Positions 22,832 to 34,751 of a stretch of DNA of 64,000 nucleotides are shown here, piece by piece. The position numbers were made by a program, and so were the translations under genes. The stretch spans positions 40,634,339 to 40,698,338 of the forward strand of contig CM019829.1 of assembly GCA_009763385.1 (NCBI GenBank). The letters are read 5' to 3'. The notes under the pieces were generated by a model. The model did no database searches. It was not told the DNA's origin and saw only the letters and a program-made list of their open reading frames with translations. This stretch comes from Coix lacryma-jobi var. lacryma-jobi. Its lineage: Eukaryota > Streptophyta > Magnoliopsida > Poales > Poaceae. Position 1 is the stretch's first letter, and each line of letters begins with the position of its first letter.

Positions 22832-25800
22832 GTAAAACGATTGGAGAACGTTTGGTTGGTGGATTCCGGCTGCTCGAGGCACATGACCGGAAACACCAAG
22901 TGGTTCTCCAGTCTTAGTCCGGTCGCCGAAAAGGAGTTTATCACCTTCGGCGACAATAGTAAAGGTAAAGTATTGTCTCGTGGGTCGGTGCGAGTTAATG
23001 AGGACTTTGTGTTGCACGATGTTGCTCTTCTTTCTAACTTGCATTTTAACCTTCTTTCTGTTTCGCAACTCTTTGATGATGACTATGAGATTCGTTTTAA
23101 ACCGAATCTCAGTCGTATTTTGGATCCTCAGGGCAATCTTGTATGTATGATTTCGCCCTTTGGAAAAGTCTTTCGTGCGAATTTCTCGGAGTCTTTTGGC
23201 ACTTCTCGGTGTCTTGTGGCTGGACCTTCCTCCTCTGATCTTTGGAAGTGGCATAGGAGACTTGGACATTTGAGCTTCGACTTGCTTGCAAGGCTTAGTT
23301 CACTTGGCCTAATCCGAGGATTGCCCATGTTTTCTATGGAGAAGGATCTTGTTTGCCATTCTTGTAGACATGGGAAGATGGTTGCCGCTCCCCATCATCC
23401 AGTGACTCAGGTCATGACCAAGCGCCCTGGAGAGCTTTTGCACATGGACCTTGTTGGTCCGGCTCGGGTGAGCTCAGTTGGGGGGAAGTGGTATGTGCTT
23501 GTTGTTGTTGATGACTTTTCGAGATATTCATGGGTCTTCTTTTTAGCTGAGAAGACCGAGACTTTCTCTTTTGCTCGCAATCTAATTTGGCGTCTTCAGA
23601 ATGAGTTTCATTTGAACTCGATGCAAGCCATTAGAAGTGATAATGGTTCCGAATTCAAGAATTCGGATTTTGAGAAGTTTTGTAACTCTTTGGGTTTAGA
23701 GCATCAGTTTTCTTCACCCTACACACCGCCACAGAATGGTGTTGTAGAGAGGAAGAATTGGACCCTTATTGAGATGGCCAGGACGATGCTCGATGAGCAT
23801 AGGACTCTTAGGCGATATTGGGCCAAAGCTATGAGCACTGCATGCTACATTTCCAATCGCATTTTTCTCTGAGCTTTCTTGAAAAAGACTTCTTATGAGT
23901 TGCATTTTGGAAAATTGCCCAAGGTGAGTTATTTTAGAGTCTTCGGTTGCCATTGTTTTATACTCAAAAAGGGCAACTTGGACAAGTTTGAGTCTCATTC
24001 TTCTGACGGTGTATTTTTGGGTTATGGCACTCATACTCGAGCATATCGTGTACTTAACCTTGATACTAACCGAGTCATGGAGACATCAGATGTCACCTTC
24101 GACGAGACCATGATTTGTCCTTCTCGTTTTGAGCGTGCAGGTGATCATGAGGTTGGCGAGCCTCTTTTTGATGATGAGGAAGAGGGTGCTGAAGGGATGG
24201 ATGACCCAACACCTTCTCCACCTGCTGTGTCGCAAAGAGCGGCTTCTACTACGACTCACGGCCCCGATCCCCCTTCTTCGACTTGGGGGCCGTGGGATCC
24301 GCCACCTCGAGCGTTACCCTTTGTACCCGAGGAGGCGCCAACTGCTGTTGAGGGGGAGGCTACATCAGTTCGGGAGGCGCCATGACACATCCAGCGCCAA
24401 CACCCGCCTCAACAGATGATCGGCAGCATCGGCGAACGCGTCACTCGGTCAAGGTCACAACAAATCTCTCACTTTGCTCATTCTGCATTTGTTGCTGATT
24501 TTGAACCCCGAGATGTTCGACATGCTTTATTTGATCCAGATTGGGTCAATGCCATGCATGAGGAGCTTGAAAATTTTGAAAGAAATCAGGTTTGGGTTTT
24601 GGTTCCTCTTCCTCCTGAGTGTCACCCTATTGGGACAAAATGGGTTTCCAAAAACAAACAAGGAGAGGATGGCCATGTTGTGAGAAACAAGGCCAGACTA
24701 GTAGCCCAGGGGTATAGTCAGAAGGAGGGGATATACTATGAGGAGACTTTTGCTCCTGTAGCTCGTTTGGAGGCAATTAGGATACTCTTGGCTTTTGCTG
24801 CATCCAAAGGGTTTAAACTTTTTCAAATGGATGTCAAGAGTGCCTTCTTAAACGGCTACATAGAAGAGGAAGTATATGTGAAACAACCCCCCGGTTTTAA
24901 AAATCCCAAGTTTCCAAACCATGTTTTTAAACTTCACAAAGCTTTATATGGTTTGAAACAAGCCCCTAGAGCCTGGTATGATAGGTTGAAAACCTTTTTG
25001 CTTGCTAAGGGTTTTAAAATGGGATGTGTGGATAAAACGCTTTTTCTCCTCAAGCAAGGCAATGATACTCTCTTGGTCTAGATTTACGTGGATGATATCA
25101 TTTTCGGTGGTTCTTCTCACGCTTTGGTTGCCAAGTTTGCAGACACTATGAGCAAGGAGTTTGAGATGAGCATGATGGGCGACTTGACATTTTTTCTCGG
25201 GTTGCAAATCAAGAAATCCCGAGAGGGGACGTTCGTGCACCAGGGCAAGTACACTAAGGACATCCTGAAGAAGTTCGACATGGGTGAGGCCAAGCCTCTT
25301 CCAACACCCATGCCAACCACAGCGGCCCTGGATGCGGATGTGGATGGAGAAGCTATGGACCAGAAGGAGTACCGGAGTATGATCGGGTCGCTGCTATACT
25401 TGACGGCGACACGCCCGGACATTCAGTTCGTGGTGTGTCTTTGCGCGCGATTTCAGTCGTTGCCGCGCACCTCGCACCGTCAGGCAGTCAAGCGCATTAT
25501 GAGGTACTTATGCTTCACTCCAGAGTTTGGGATTTGGTATTCTGCTTCCTCCACCCTCTCCCTTTGCGGTTAATCTGATGCTGACTTTGCTAGTTGCCGA
25601 ATTGATCGCAAGTCCACTTCTGGGACTTGTCAGTTTATTGGTTCTTCTCTTGTATCGTGGTCCTCTCGCAAGTAGTCTAGTGTCACCCAGTCTACCACAG
25701 AGGCTGAGTATGTTGCTGCGGCTAGCTGCTGTTCCCAGTTGCTTTGGATGATGGCCACTTTGCGTGATTTTGGTCTGAGCTTTTCTCGCGTTCCTTTGCT

Positions 25801-26029
25801 TTGTGACAGCACGAGTGCTATTAGCGTTGCTAAGAACCCTGTGCTGCACTCCAAGACCAAACACATTGATGTACGCTTTCATTTTCTGCGAGACCACTAT
25901 GAGAAGGGTGATATCGACCTTCACCATGTCGATACTCATCATCAGTTGGCTGATATTTTCACCAAGCCTTTGGACCAATCAACTTTTGCTAGGTTGAGAG
26001 GTGAGCTTGGTGTGTGTTTCCCCTTTTAG
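22832..26029 (+). pseudogene. pol: copia pol of element E (PR-INT-RT-RH) with five in-frame stops
   Basis: One continuous frame of about 1065 codons. Aspartic protease: VDSGCSRHM just after the start. GAG-pre-integrase: WHRRLGHL. Integrase core: DLVGPARVSSVGGKWY, then SDNGSEFKN and YTPPQNGVVERKN. Reverse transcriptase: QMDVKSAFLNG, ALYGLKQAPRAWYDRL, IYVDDIIF. RNase H: STTEAEYVAAASCC, and ends with DIFTKPL. Stops at 23870 (TGA), 24383 (TGA), 25079 (TAG), 25571 (TAA) and 25673 (TAG); the true end is TAG at 26027. A TAG at 22829 and a different frame separate it from gag. The order INT before RT proves Ty1/copia. Confidence 0.95.
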
Positions 26030-27600
26030 ATGGGGGAAACATTTTGACTCTTGTATTATAAACTGACTTTGTGTTTTTCAATTGGTTTCATCATGCATCT
26101 TTGCATTTTATCTTGTATACTTCCATTCAGAGCTTCATGTATATAATCCTTAGAATGTGACTATGCTTAGTGTATACTCCGATGCTTTATGATGATGCTT
26201 GTAGCTTATGCTCTTTCTGATCACTGATACATGTTGTGAGCTGAGCTATTTTATGAATGGTGAACTTGCTTAATGAACCTAAAATCTGAAAATGTTCACC
26301 ATAAAGATATGCAACTAGCTTGTGTAGGATGTATTGAAATCACTTGTGCTTTTCACATATGCTAGGTTGCTACGTCTCTAGTTCTGAGTCATTCACTTAC
26401 TTGGTATGTTCATATTCTGCTTTAATTCTGAACCAAGTCAAGTGAATTATAAAGATCGAGATGAGATTGCTTGTTAGCACATCATAGTTTCGAGACTGTT
26501 TCTCATTGCACTTTGAGTTAAACTTGAGCTGTGTAGTGTATGACCAAAACTGTTGCTTTAAGCTTCTGATTGCTTCTGCATAGGCTTCGCATAGTTGAAA
26601 AGTTAGGCAATGACAAGCTTTCAACCTCTCGCAATCACATGCTAAAATTTGAACTTGTGTAATCTAACCGCTGCAACTCCGATAAAATACACAAGTCTAT
26701 GTTTCACTCTATAGCATGATGGTAGACCTATGCTAGGGGTACTTCACCTTGTATACATGTTTAGCACTTGTTTGACATCCTGTCTACACATGCTTAGTGC
26801 TATTTTGATGGTGAATACCTTTTTGGCTGAAAACTGCTCTTTTTGCTCCAATGTTCAGATTTCGTATTTAGTGATCAGTTTGAGCCTCTGCTAGCATTCT
26901 GTGCATTTTATGAGTCATCGGATCTGCACTCTATCGAGCATCTTCTCATTCTATCGACTATATTCCTGAAGCTGCTAACTTGCATTTTGACTCATATGCA
27001 TTTGGAAGGAAGATTCTTGATAGTGCATTCTCAACTAAGGGGGAGAAAATATTGACAAATCATATGTGCTCTCTGTGTGCACTATTTGAGGGGGAGTTTT
27101 CGAGCTGGTAACAGCTGTTTCGGAGCAATTTTTGGTAGCTAGTTGTGTTGAGCCTTTGCCTCTTTCTTGAGGAACTAGCACCTTTGCTGTTATGCTTTTT
27201 AGTTGGTATCAACTAGCACCTTTGTTGTTACGCTTTTTAGTTGGTATCAAGCTTTCTTCGTTTGGTATCGAGCTTCCTCGCTAGCGGTGTTGAGCCCGTT
27301 CTGCCTCTTCTTGAGGGCTAGCTCTGTTTTGCTTGATTTTCAGTTGATTTTCAAATTGGTATCGAGCTTTCTCGCTAGCGGTGTTGAGCCTGTTCTACCT
27401 CTTCTTGAGGGCTAGCTTTGCTTTGCTTGGTTGCGTCGAGCTGTTGCCCATGTCTATGGGAACCAAGTTGTCTTGCTCTTTCCATTTGACCTTCTTTGGC
27501 TTTGCTATGCTTTTGGGTCATTTGGTCGAGTTCTCTCTCTTTCTTCCTTGCTTCCTCTATTCCATTATGATTTGTGTTGGTAGTTGACAATGCACTCATC
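26030..27600 (+). other. 3' internal spacer of element E
   Basis: About 1.57 kb between pol and the polypurine tract. SIRE-type elements often have an env-like frame here; none could be read. The segment holds two extra purine tracts like the real one (AAGGGGGAGAAAA near 27038 and GAGGGGGAGTTTT near 27087) and a repetitive stretch (27120-27430). Confidence 0.7.
27120..27430 (+). repeat. Imperfect tandem repeats in the spacer of element E
   Basis: Repeated blocks of the type TTGGTATCGAGCTTTCTCGC, GCTAGCGGTGTTGAGCC and TCTTCTTGAGGGCTAGCT, present two to four times with decay. Several contain the primer-site-like word TTGGTATC. Confidence 0.7.
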
Positions 27601-27611
27601 AAGGGGGAGAT
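27601..27611 (+). other. Polypurine tract of element E
   Basis: AAGGGGGAGAT directly before the 3' LTR start TGCGGATACATG. Confidence 0.88.
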
Positions 27612-29603
27612 TGCGGATACATGGTTGTATGCCGAGTCTCTGAGTGATGAGCGATTGTCAACTGGGATAATGCGCATATTCTTTGGCTTGTGTTGTGCAG
27701 GTGTTGAGCACGGATACAGTGATCAAAGGCAAGGTGAAGGTCAAGTAGAGACGTGCCGTGCCGATGGACCGAGAGTGGCGAAGGGAGGACGTGAGGCTTG
27801 GACTGAGGGACCGGTGGCCCGATGATCAGCTGTGGTGGCTGACAGCCTGGGACAGTGACGAGCGAAGACTTGCGGGCATGGTGTTGCTTGGGTCGAGGAC
27901 CTGGGGACACGTGTCGGTGGACGGGGTGCACGGGCGGTGCATCCCCTCGACGGCTCGGTTTGGTGGTTGAGCCACAGAAAAACCACCGAGTGGACGGCTC
28001 GGTTTGGTGGTTGAGCCACAGAAAAACCACTGAGTGGACGGTTTCCAGGTGTGGGCCTCAAAACCTGGGCGCTGATGGTTTCCGAGTTTGGGCCACAAAA
28101 CTCGGGCTGAGGACGGTTTTCAGGTTTGGGCCTCAAAACCTAGGTGCTGCGGGTTTGCTGAGTTCGGGCCACAAAACTCAGGCGATGGACGGCTGGTTTC
28201 CCGGTTTGGGCCTCAAAACCGGGGGTTGGTCGTGAAGGCTGGTTTCCCGGTTTGGGCCTCCAAACCGGGGGCGAAGTCCGGGAAAAGGACGAGCGGAGCG
28301 GTGGCGGCACGTGGCGGCAACCGGTGAGGTTGCGTCGAGGCAACGCTACCAGTTGTGCGGGCGTGGCCGTTGGATCACCAGCAACTTCTAGTTGGTCCAG
28401 AATAACCCTAGGGTTTAGCTGGCTCGCTCTGTAATTAGTGAGGGGTAGAGTAGGAATTAGAATTAGGATAAGTAGATGGAGGCACCCTCCTCCCATTCTA
28501 TCTCAGTCACTTTGCTCTTTGCCTTCTAGGTTTTCCTGCTCTCCCACTCCTCTGTTGTAGCGAACTGAGATCCACAGAGAAGAGAACCATACCTCTGTGT
28601 TCATGAGATTTTGAGGAAGTGAGACCGTAATCTCACTGTTGTCGCATGTGGTAGCCACACGGTTGCAATTCACGGCTGTGATTCGCGTTTTGAAGTTGTT
28701 CTTCGCGTTTTGCTTTTTCTCCATGATTTTCTCGTTGATCGATCTCCCTACTCGGTTCATCTTTTACAAATCCATTTGAACCAAGTTGTTCTAGATCGTG
28801 AGGCACTTCTTTCCACTGAAGGAATTTGTCTCTAACCTCACGAGCTAGTAGATCGGTCGATTTTCGTTTCGGATCGAGTTCTTGCTCCTTTCCCCCGATC
28901 TCTTCCGATTCACCGATTTGGAGTTAGGTTCGAGCAATGATCTCTTTGGGATAGCTCACTAACCTCCTTAGGACTCATCATACTAGGTCTAAGGCTTAGT
29001 GCTTTTGATTCGGAGGAGATCGAGTGAATCTCGCGGAAGAACAGTGCTGTTTCGAGACCATCGGACGCTCTGCTCGTTGCCATCGAACGCTGAGTTCATA
29101 CCATCAGACACGTCCGGTGACACGTGTCGTCTGACAGCATTTTTGAAGGAGCATCGGACGCTGACCATCGGAGAGTCCGTTGCCATTGGACGTGCCGAGG
29201 GTCAAGCATTGGACGCTAGGGTTTCACTGTAGCAGCGTCCGATGCCAGTCCAGTAAGGTTCCAGAGAGGTACTGTTTGCATCAGATGCGTCCGGTGCTAT
29301 GCCATCGGACGCAGGCCAGCGTCCGATGCAACTGTTTTCGCACAGTTTCGTCCGTGGTTCGTTCGTACATTGTCGGTTTTGATTTCTGGCTTTTGCGTTG
29401 GGTTTCTTGAGTCGTGTAGTGTCTCACTGTGCTTCTTGCAAGCATCCACCCTACCTCTAGGGTCGTGGACACTTGTGATCTCTAGAGTTTGCTCTTGGGG
29501 TTGATTCTTGGGATAGTGGCGACAAGTTTCCGGTAGGAAAATTGGAAGCTCCCATTCACCCCGCCCCCTCTGGTCGCTTTCTGGTAGCATCTTCGGTCCT
29601 TCA
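27612..29603 (+). repeat. 3' LTR of element E
   Basis: 1992 bp, collinear with 18156-20146 and ending TCCTTCA, followed by the target copy TCGAT. Differences from the 5' LTR cluster in the first 150 bases (about seven) and in the CATCGGACGC cluster. Confidence 0.93.
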
Positions 29604-29770
29604 TCGATCTGAAGCTGAGACACACGAGCAGCCAAGACCACGTAATCATCCTTGTTGCAAATCTCCCAGACAGAAGCAACCATGCTCTGAAGATAGGCCG
29701 ACATGCGTATCTTCCAATACGCATAGTTCGTCCCATCGAAAAACGGCAGTTTGTCCACGCCGCGATCCAT
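29604..29770 (-). pseudogene. gag: copia gag of element D, N-terminal part
   Basis: The minus-strand ATG at 29768-29770 begins MDRGVDKLPFFDGTNYAYW and runs to QLQIDE, where element E interrupts. The rest continues at 18155. It is nearly the same as the E gag start, so D and E are one family. Confidence 0.9.
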
Positions 29771-29819
29771 GTCGCCTTTAGTGAATCTGGAACCGGCTAA
29801 GGTGGAAGATCCTTAACCC

Positions 29820-29831
29820 GCTCCGATACCA
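29820..29831 (-). other. Primer binding site of element D
   Basis: Minus-strand TGGTATCGGAGC two bases from the LTR end at 29834; identical to the site in element E. Confidence 0.88.
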
Positions 29832-29833
29832 AT

Positions 29834-31921
29834 TGAAGGACCGAGAATGCAAAAGCAAGGCGACCAGATGGGGGGGGGTGAATGGGAGCCTAAAAAATTT
29901 CTTTCAAAACTTCGGCTTTTGTCCCAAAAATCAATCCCCGAAAAGCTTCGACCGAACCGTGATGCCCATGACCCTTGGAAGAGGGTGGATGATCCCTTGG
30001 ATCACAGCGAGGCACCACAAAGCAAGAGCAAACCAAAACACCAAAAGCACCGGCACAAGTTCAACCCCTGAAAACCGAGTCCCGAACGTAGATTGGATGC
30101 TACGTCGAGAAATCCCCAAATACCGATGCTAACAAGTAGCAAAGATACCTAGAGGGGTTCCTAGGTCAACTCTAAGGCCAAACGAGAAGTCCGAAAACCA
30201 AGCGAAGAAGCCAGGAGAGCAAACGCACTAAAACTCAACACTCAACCAACTCGCGGACTGTCCGGGGTTCAGACCGCAGACTGTCTGCCCAACGGCGGAC
30301 TGTACGGGCTTAGGTGGCGGACTGTCCACCGGCCAAAAGAGCAAAACAGCAACGTTGCTGAAACTGCTCTAGACAGTCCTGGACTATCCGCGGGTTGCAA
30401 CGGCGGACTGTCCGCCAGTCAACCTGGACACCAACAGCAGAAACTCATGACCACTGATCGGGCCAAGTCCCCGACGCGCGGACTGTCCGCGGGGTGGGTG
30501 GCGGACTGTCCGCGACCACCCAGTGAGGGCGATTTTGGTCGCCCTCAAACCAAATCTTCTCCAAATCGATTCAAATCAAAATCCCTTGATCCCAAACTTG
30601 GAGAGGATGATCACGAGGAAGTTAGGAGACTATCCCCAAGAAATCATCCGCTCAAATCAACTCAATCAACGGGAATCGAAGGGGAAGGAATATGAACCGA
30701 AAAAGCGCCACGAAAATTGAATCGACCCGATATACTTGTTCGTGTGGAGTTAGATGAATTCCTTCGGTGGAAATGATCTCCTCACTATAAAGAACAAGTT
30801 GATTCAAGTGGATTTCAAAAAGACGCGGTAGAGAGGGAGATCGAGTGACGGGAAAATCACGAAGAAACGAAGAACACGAAGAACAAAGTCAAAACGCGAA
30901 TCAAGACATCAATCTGCAATCGTGTGGCTACCACACGCTACAACAGTGAGATTACGGTCTCACTTCCTCAAAATCTCAAGTACACAGAGGTATGGTTCTC
31001 TGCGGATCTCAGTTGCTACAGCAGGGGATTGGGAGAGTAGGAAAACCTAGAAGGCAAAGAGTAAATGACTGAGATAAGATGGGAGGTGGGTGTCTCCCTC
31101 TACTTATCCTAATTCTAGTTCCCACTCTACCCCTAACTAATTATAGAGCGAACTAGCTAAACCCTAGGGTTATTCTGGACCAACTCGAAGTGGATGATGA
31201 TCCGACGGCCACGCCCGCACAACGGGTAGCGTTGCGTCGACGCAACCTCACCGATTGCCACCACGTGCCGCCACCGCTCTGCTCGTCCTTTTCCTGGACC
31301 TCGCCCCCGGTTTTGAGGCCAAAACCGGGAAACCAGCCTTCACGACCAACCCCTGGTTTTGAGGACCAAACCGGGAAACCAACCGTCCATCGCCTGAGTT
31401 TTGTGGCCCAATCTCAGAAACCTGCCAGCGCCCAGGTTTTGAGGCCCAAACCTGGAAACCGTCCTCAGCCCGAGTTTTGTGGCCCAAACTCGGCAAACCC
31501 GCAGCACCCAGGTTTTGTGGCCCAAACCTGGAAACCGTCCACCCGATGGTTTTTCTGTGGCTCAACCATCAAACCGACGTTGTAGAAGGGATGCACCGCC
31601 CGTGCACCCCGTCCACCGACACATGTCCCCAGGTCCTCGACTCGAGCAACACTGTGCCCCGCAAGTCTCCACTCATCGTTGTCCCAGGCTATCAGTCACC
31701 ACAGCTGATCCTCAGGCCACCGGTCCCTCAGTCCAAGCCTCATGTCCGCCCTTCACCGCTCCCGGTCCATCGGCACGACACGTCTCTACTTGACCTTCAC
31801 CTTGCCTTCAATCACTGTATCCGTGCTCGACACCTGCACAACACCAGCCAGAGAACATGCGCATCAAACCAGTTGACAATCACTCATCACTCGAGACTCG
31901 GCATACACCCATGTATCCGCA
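29834..31921 (-). repeat. 5' LTR of element D
   Basis: 2088 bp. On the minus strand it starts TGCGGATACATGGGTG at 31921 and ends TCCTTCA at 29834. Related to the E LTRs over the U3 palindrome array and most of the body, but diverged in the CATCGGACGC region. Confidence 0.9.
30252..30513 (-). repeat. Clustered GCGGACTGTCCGC words in the element D LTR
   Basis: Six to eight copies of the near-palindrome GCGGACTGTCCGC and variants, placed where element E has CATCGGACGC repeats. Confidence 0.8.
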
Positions 31922-31993
31922 GAGTTCCTGTACTTCTAGGGAGAGTTGAGCTTTTTCGGCAATTTGGACAGCTTCTGTGTCACATTCGAAGGA

Positions 31994-32422
31994 TCACTTC
32001 AAGTCTCCCTTGAAAGTTAGAATACCTTTAGGACCCGACATCTTCAGCAGCAGGTATGGATAGTGTGGCACTGCCATAAACATGGCGATAGCTGGTCGTC
32101 CAAATATGGCGTGATATGATGATTCGAAGTCGGCTACCTCGAAACTGATGTACTTTGTTCGATAGTTGGTCAGAGTTCCAAAAGTGATGGGTAGTATTAT
32201 CCTTCCGAGTGGTATAACCGCCTTTCCGGGTACTATGCCGTAAAAGGGGGAGCTTGATGGTGTGAGTTGAGTTGCTAGGTCCAAGTCCATCTTGCGTAGG
32301 GTGCTTGCAAAGATGCGTTGAGTCCTGCTCCTCCATCTATGAGTACTCTTCCTAATTTGTACCTGGCGACCGTAGGATCCAAGACTAGAGAGTAATGCCA
32401 TGCATTGGAGACGCTGGTTCAT
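31994..32422 (-). pseudogene. gypsy protease region of element F
   Basis: C-terminal part of the aspartic protease domain of the Tat gypsy polyprotein: YHAIFGRPAIAMFMAVPHY, then YLLLKMSGPKGILTFKGD, the characteristic block before reverse transcriptase. It is in a different frame from gag (shift near 32420), and the reverse transcriptase that should follow is cut off by element D. Confidence 0.82.
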
Positions 32423-34680
32423 TGGTCTGCTCTGGAGAAATTGATCGGATGCTCAGACCAATCAAGATATTTAGGAGTTGCTGGTTCTGAAGTCATCATT
32501 TCCCGCAAGGAAAGCTTCTGGAGATGCTTGCTATCGCTAGTGGTTACTCCTCCAAATATGACATTGATAGTGCCTTTGGCTTGTTGGAAGCCGCCGGTGC
32601 CCTGCTGGGGATCTTCAGCTGCCTTCTTCCCTTTGTCTTTCCTGCTTTTGTTGAAGTCAGAGTTTAAACCTCGCTCTTTAAGCTGTCGACAGTACCCGGC
32701 CGAGTGTCCTCCTTTTGGATGGAAAGGGCATGGAGCATCTAGGAGGCCGTCGAAGCTTGACGGTTTGTTCCCTTTCTTCTGAGGTTCCATGGCTGCGACA
32801 GTGTTATCTTCGGTTTTCTTGCGGGTGTTTTGCTGAGCAGTCTGGGTTCCTCGTTGGTTATTTCCTCGATCACCTTGTGTGTTCCTCTCGGGAAAGCGCT
32901 CCTGTGTGCGCTCTTCTGTCGCCATCATGGAATTTACTGCCCGATGGAACTCATCAGCGGTGGTCGGGTCATGCTTGATGAAATCCTTGTAATTGTACCT
33001 TTCACAGATTCCATTGCCGAAAAGGTCGATTACTTCTCTCTCTGTTATATCTGAGATTGTGGAGCGGATCTTGGAGAAGCGTCTGTAGTACTCCCGTATG
33101 GTCTCGTTTTTCTGCTGTTTGCAAGTTCTGAGCTTAGTTCGTGGGTCTGATCTCTCAGGGACACCTGCAAAGTTCTCTATGAAAATGCGATGAAGTTGTT
33201 ACTAGGAGTCGATGGACTCGGGCTTAAGTCTGTCGAACCATGCAAGGGGCATTGTTTCTAAAGCCATGGGGAGGAATAATGCTTTGACATTGTTGCTTCC
33301 GCCTGCTAGCTCGACTGCTTGTGCATATAGTCTAAGCCACCGCTTAGGTTCTGTTTTCCCGTCGTACTTAGAGTAGTTCCCAGGTTTAAACTTGCGTTGA
33401 AATGGGACTGCTCGAAGCCTCTGGGAAAAACAGGGGAAGCGATCGACTGCATTCGATGCTAAATTGTCGACTCCTCGATACGATGATTCTACTACTCCTT
33501 CGGCTTGGTCGGGTACTCGGTTGCCCAGGCAACCCTTGGCCAGGGCCCGGCTGAGCCGCTCATGAACAGGTTGTCTGTGGCTTGGGTGAGATGAGTCTTG
33601 ATCATCAGCTAAAGACTCATGGTTCTGACCTTTGAGCTGTAGCGCGGTAGTCTGAAGCATGATCAATCGTCGTTCTTCCTCAGGTGTACGGTTGTCCTTA
33701 GCTCCCATCTTTGTGGCTAGGGCCATAACGTTTTGGTAGGGTGTCTGATATACTTTATGACCAGCGACCCTCATGAATTCAGGTTCGAGGTTGTGTGAGC
33801 AGTCGGCTCGTCGTTGGTTGCGGTCATCTTGAGACTGAATTTCCTGGTCACGCAGATTACGAGCTTGATGCTCGGCTTCCTCTTCCAAACACCTTCGATT
33901 ATTATATTCTACTAGCCGCACGTGGTAGCGCTCCATAGCCTCCTTATGATGAGTTGCTCGCCTTCTACGAGCGTCTTTTGCTAGATTCCTCCTTAGTCTT
34001 TCTGCCTTTAAGGTCTCGGTTTCACCGGGTCCTTCTGGATCGTCATCAGATATCATACTCAAGGTTTCATCATCTCGGAAGACGTCCGGAGGAGTTGGAG
34101 GTCGTAGAGATGGTTGGTGTCCTTCCATGAAGACTTCGCGAGTGTAGCCTTGGTTGGTTGATCCCGGCGTAACCGATTCCAAGGTAGAAGCGCTGGAGAT
34201 TAGCTCTGTTGAGGTATCGTCCTCCTCAAAGGGGAGCTGATGTCCATATTGGTACGGGAGTTGTTGGTCGATTGTGCCAACCAATCTAGCCGGGGCTGGT
34301 TGTATTGGCCAATGGACGATGTTACCTTCCTCGGTTGAACTGAAGACGAGTCCCTATTGGGCTCTAGTCAGAGGGATCTGTTGAAGCCTTGGGAAGTTTG
34401 AACCAATCAACTCTTGGAAGTTTTTAGCCGAGTTGTGCAATCCAAAGGGGATACGAGTCCTTTTCGGACCGAGAGTTCGTGTCCGAGTAGGAGTTGGATA
34501 ATTCAGCTTGGTCCCCAGATTCTTGTGACTCTTGGATTGTGAGGTTTTCTAGGTCTCGAGCGAAATGATCTGTCTTTGGCGTGGCTTGCGCTTCTGATTC
34601 AGTTTGAAGGTGTCGATGCAGCTTTCCTTGATCATCCGTGATGCAAGTCCATGAGCCAAAAACGAAAATTGATCCCGCCG
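32419..34680 (-). pseudogene. gag: gypsy gag of element F
   Basis: Structural gag polyprotein, decayed. The N-terminal part (about 34424-34680, MFSAGSIFVFGSWTCITDD) is separated by a frameshift near 34427 and a stop near 34354 from the long frame 33202-34284. That frame holds a Lys/Arg/Glu-rich coiled region and the retrotransposon gag domain (FKPGNYSKYDGKTEPKRWL, ALPMALE-like block, AWFDRLKPESIDS). Two successive stops near 33202 (TAG TAA) interrupt the domain; the same frame then continues to 32419 with the second half of the gag fold and a CPFHPKGGHSAGYC knuckle-like motif. Confidence 0.85.
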
Positions 34681-34730
34681 AGAACATGTTGAAACGGTTC
34701 GTCGAGCTCTTGATCACGGAATCGCCGAGA

Positions 34731-34749
34731 TCCCCTACCTGGCGCACCA
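34731..34749 (-). other. Primer binding site of element F
   Basis: Minus-strand TGGTGCGCCAGGTAGGGGA, two bases inside the LTR end at 34752. This site is typical of RIRE2-like Tat elements; I am not certain which tRNA it pairs with. Confidence 0.7.
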
Positions 34750-34751
34750 GC

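Larger units (their letters stand above)
18156..29603 (+). mobile_element. Element E: full-length SIRE/Maximus-like Ty1/copia retrotransposon
   Basis: An 11.4-kb element with a 1991-bp 5' LTR (18156-20146), primer binding site, gag, pol in copia order (protease, integrase, reverse transcriptase, RNase H), a 1.6-kb 3' spacer, a polypurine tract and a 1992-bp 3' LTR (27612-29603). LTRs start TGCGGATACATG; the 3' copy ends CCTTCA and the 5' copy CCTTTA. Flanked by TCGAT. All domains are present, but gag has one stop and a frameshift and pol has five in-frame stops, so it cannot make its own proteins now. Its two LTRs differ by roughly 2-3% by eye. Confidence 0.95.
17134..31921 (-). mobile_element. 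Element D: SIRE/Maximus-like copia, 5' half, split by element E
   Basis: The minus-strand element runs from its 5' LTR (29834-31921) through a primer site (29820-29831) and the gag start (29770). Gag is broken at 29604 by element E and resumes at 18155. It is cut again at 17134 by element A, so the 3' half lies left of the window. The right outer flank is GAGTT (31922-31926), followed by the protease region of element F. Confidence 0.85.

Noticed and set aside
27375..28136. Minus-strand open frames in the E LTR with Pro/Arg-rich products
   Set aside because: They arise from the palindromic unit array and appear in all copies of the LTR; no coding evidence.
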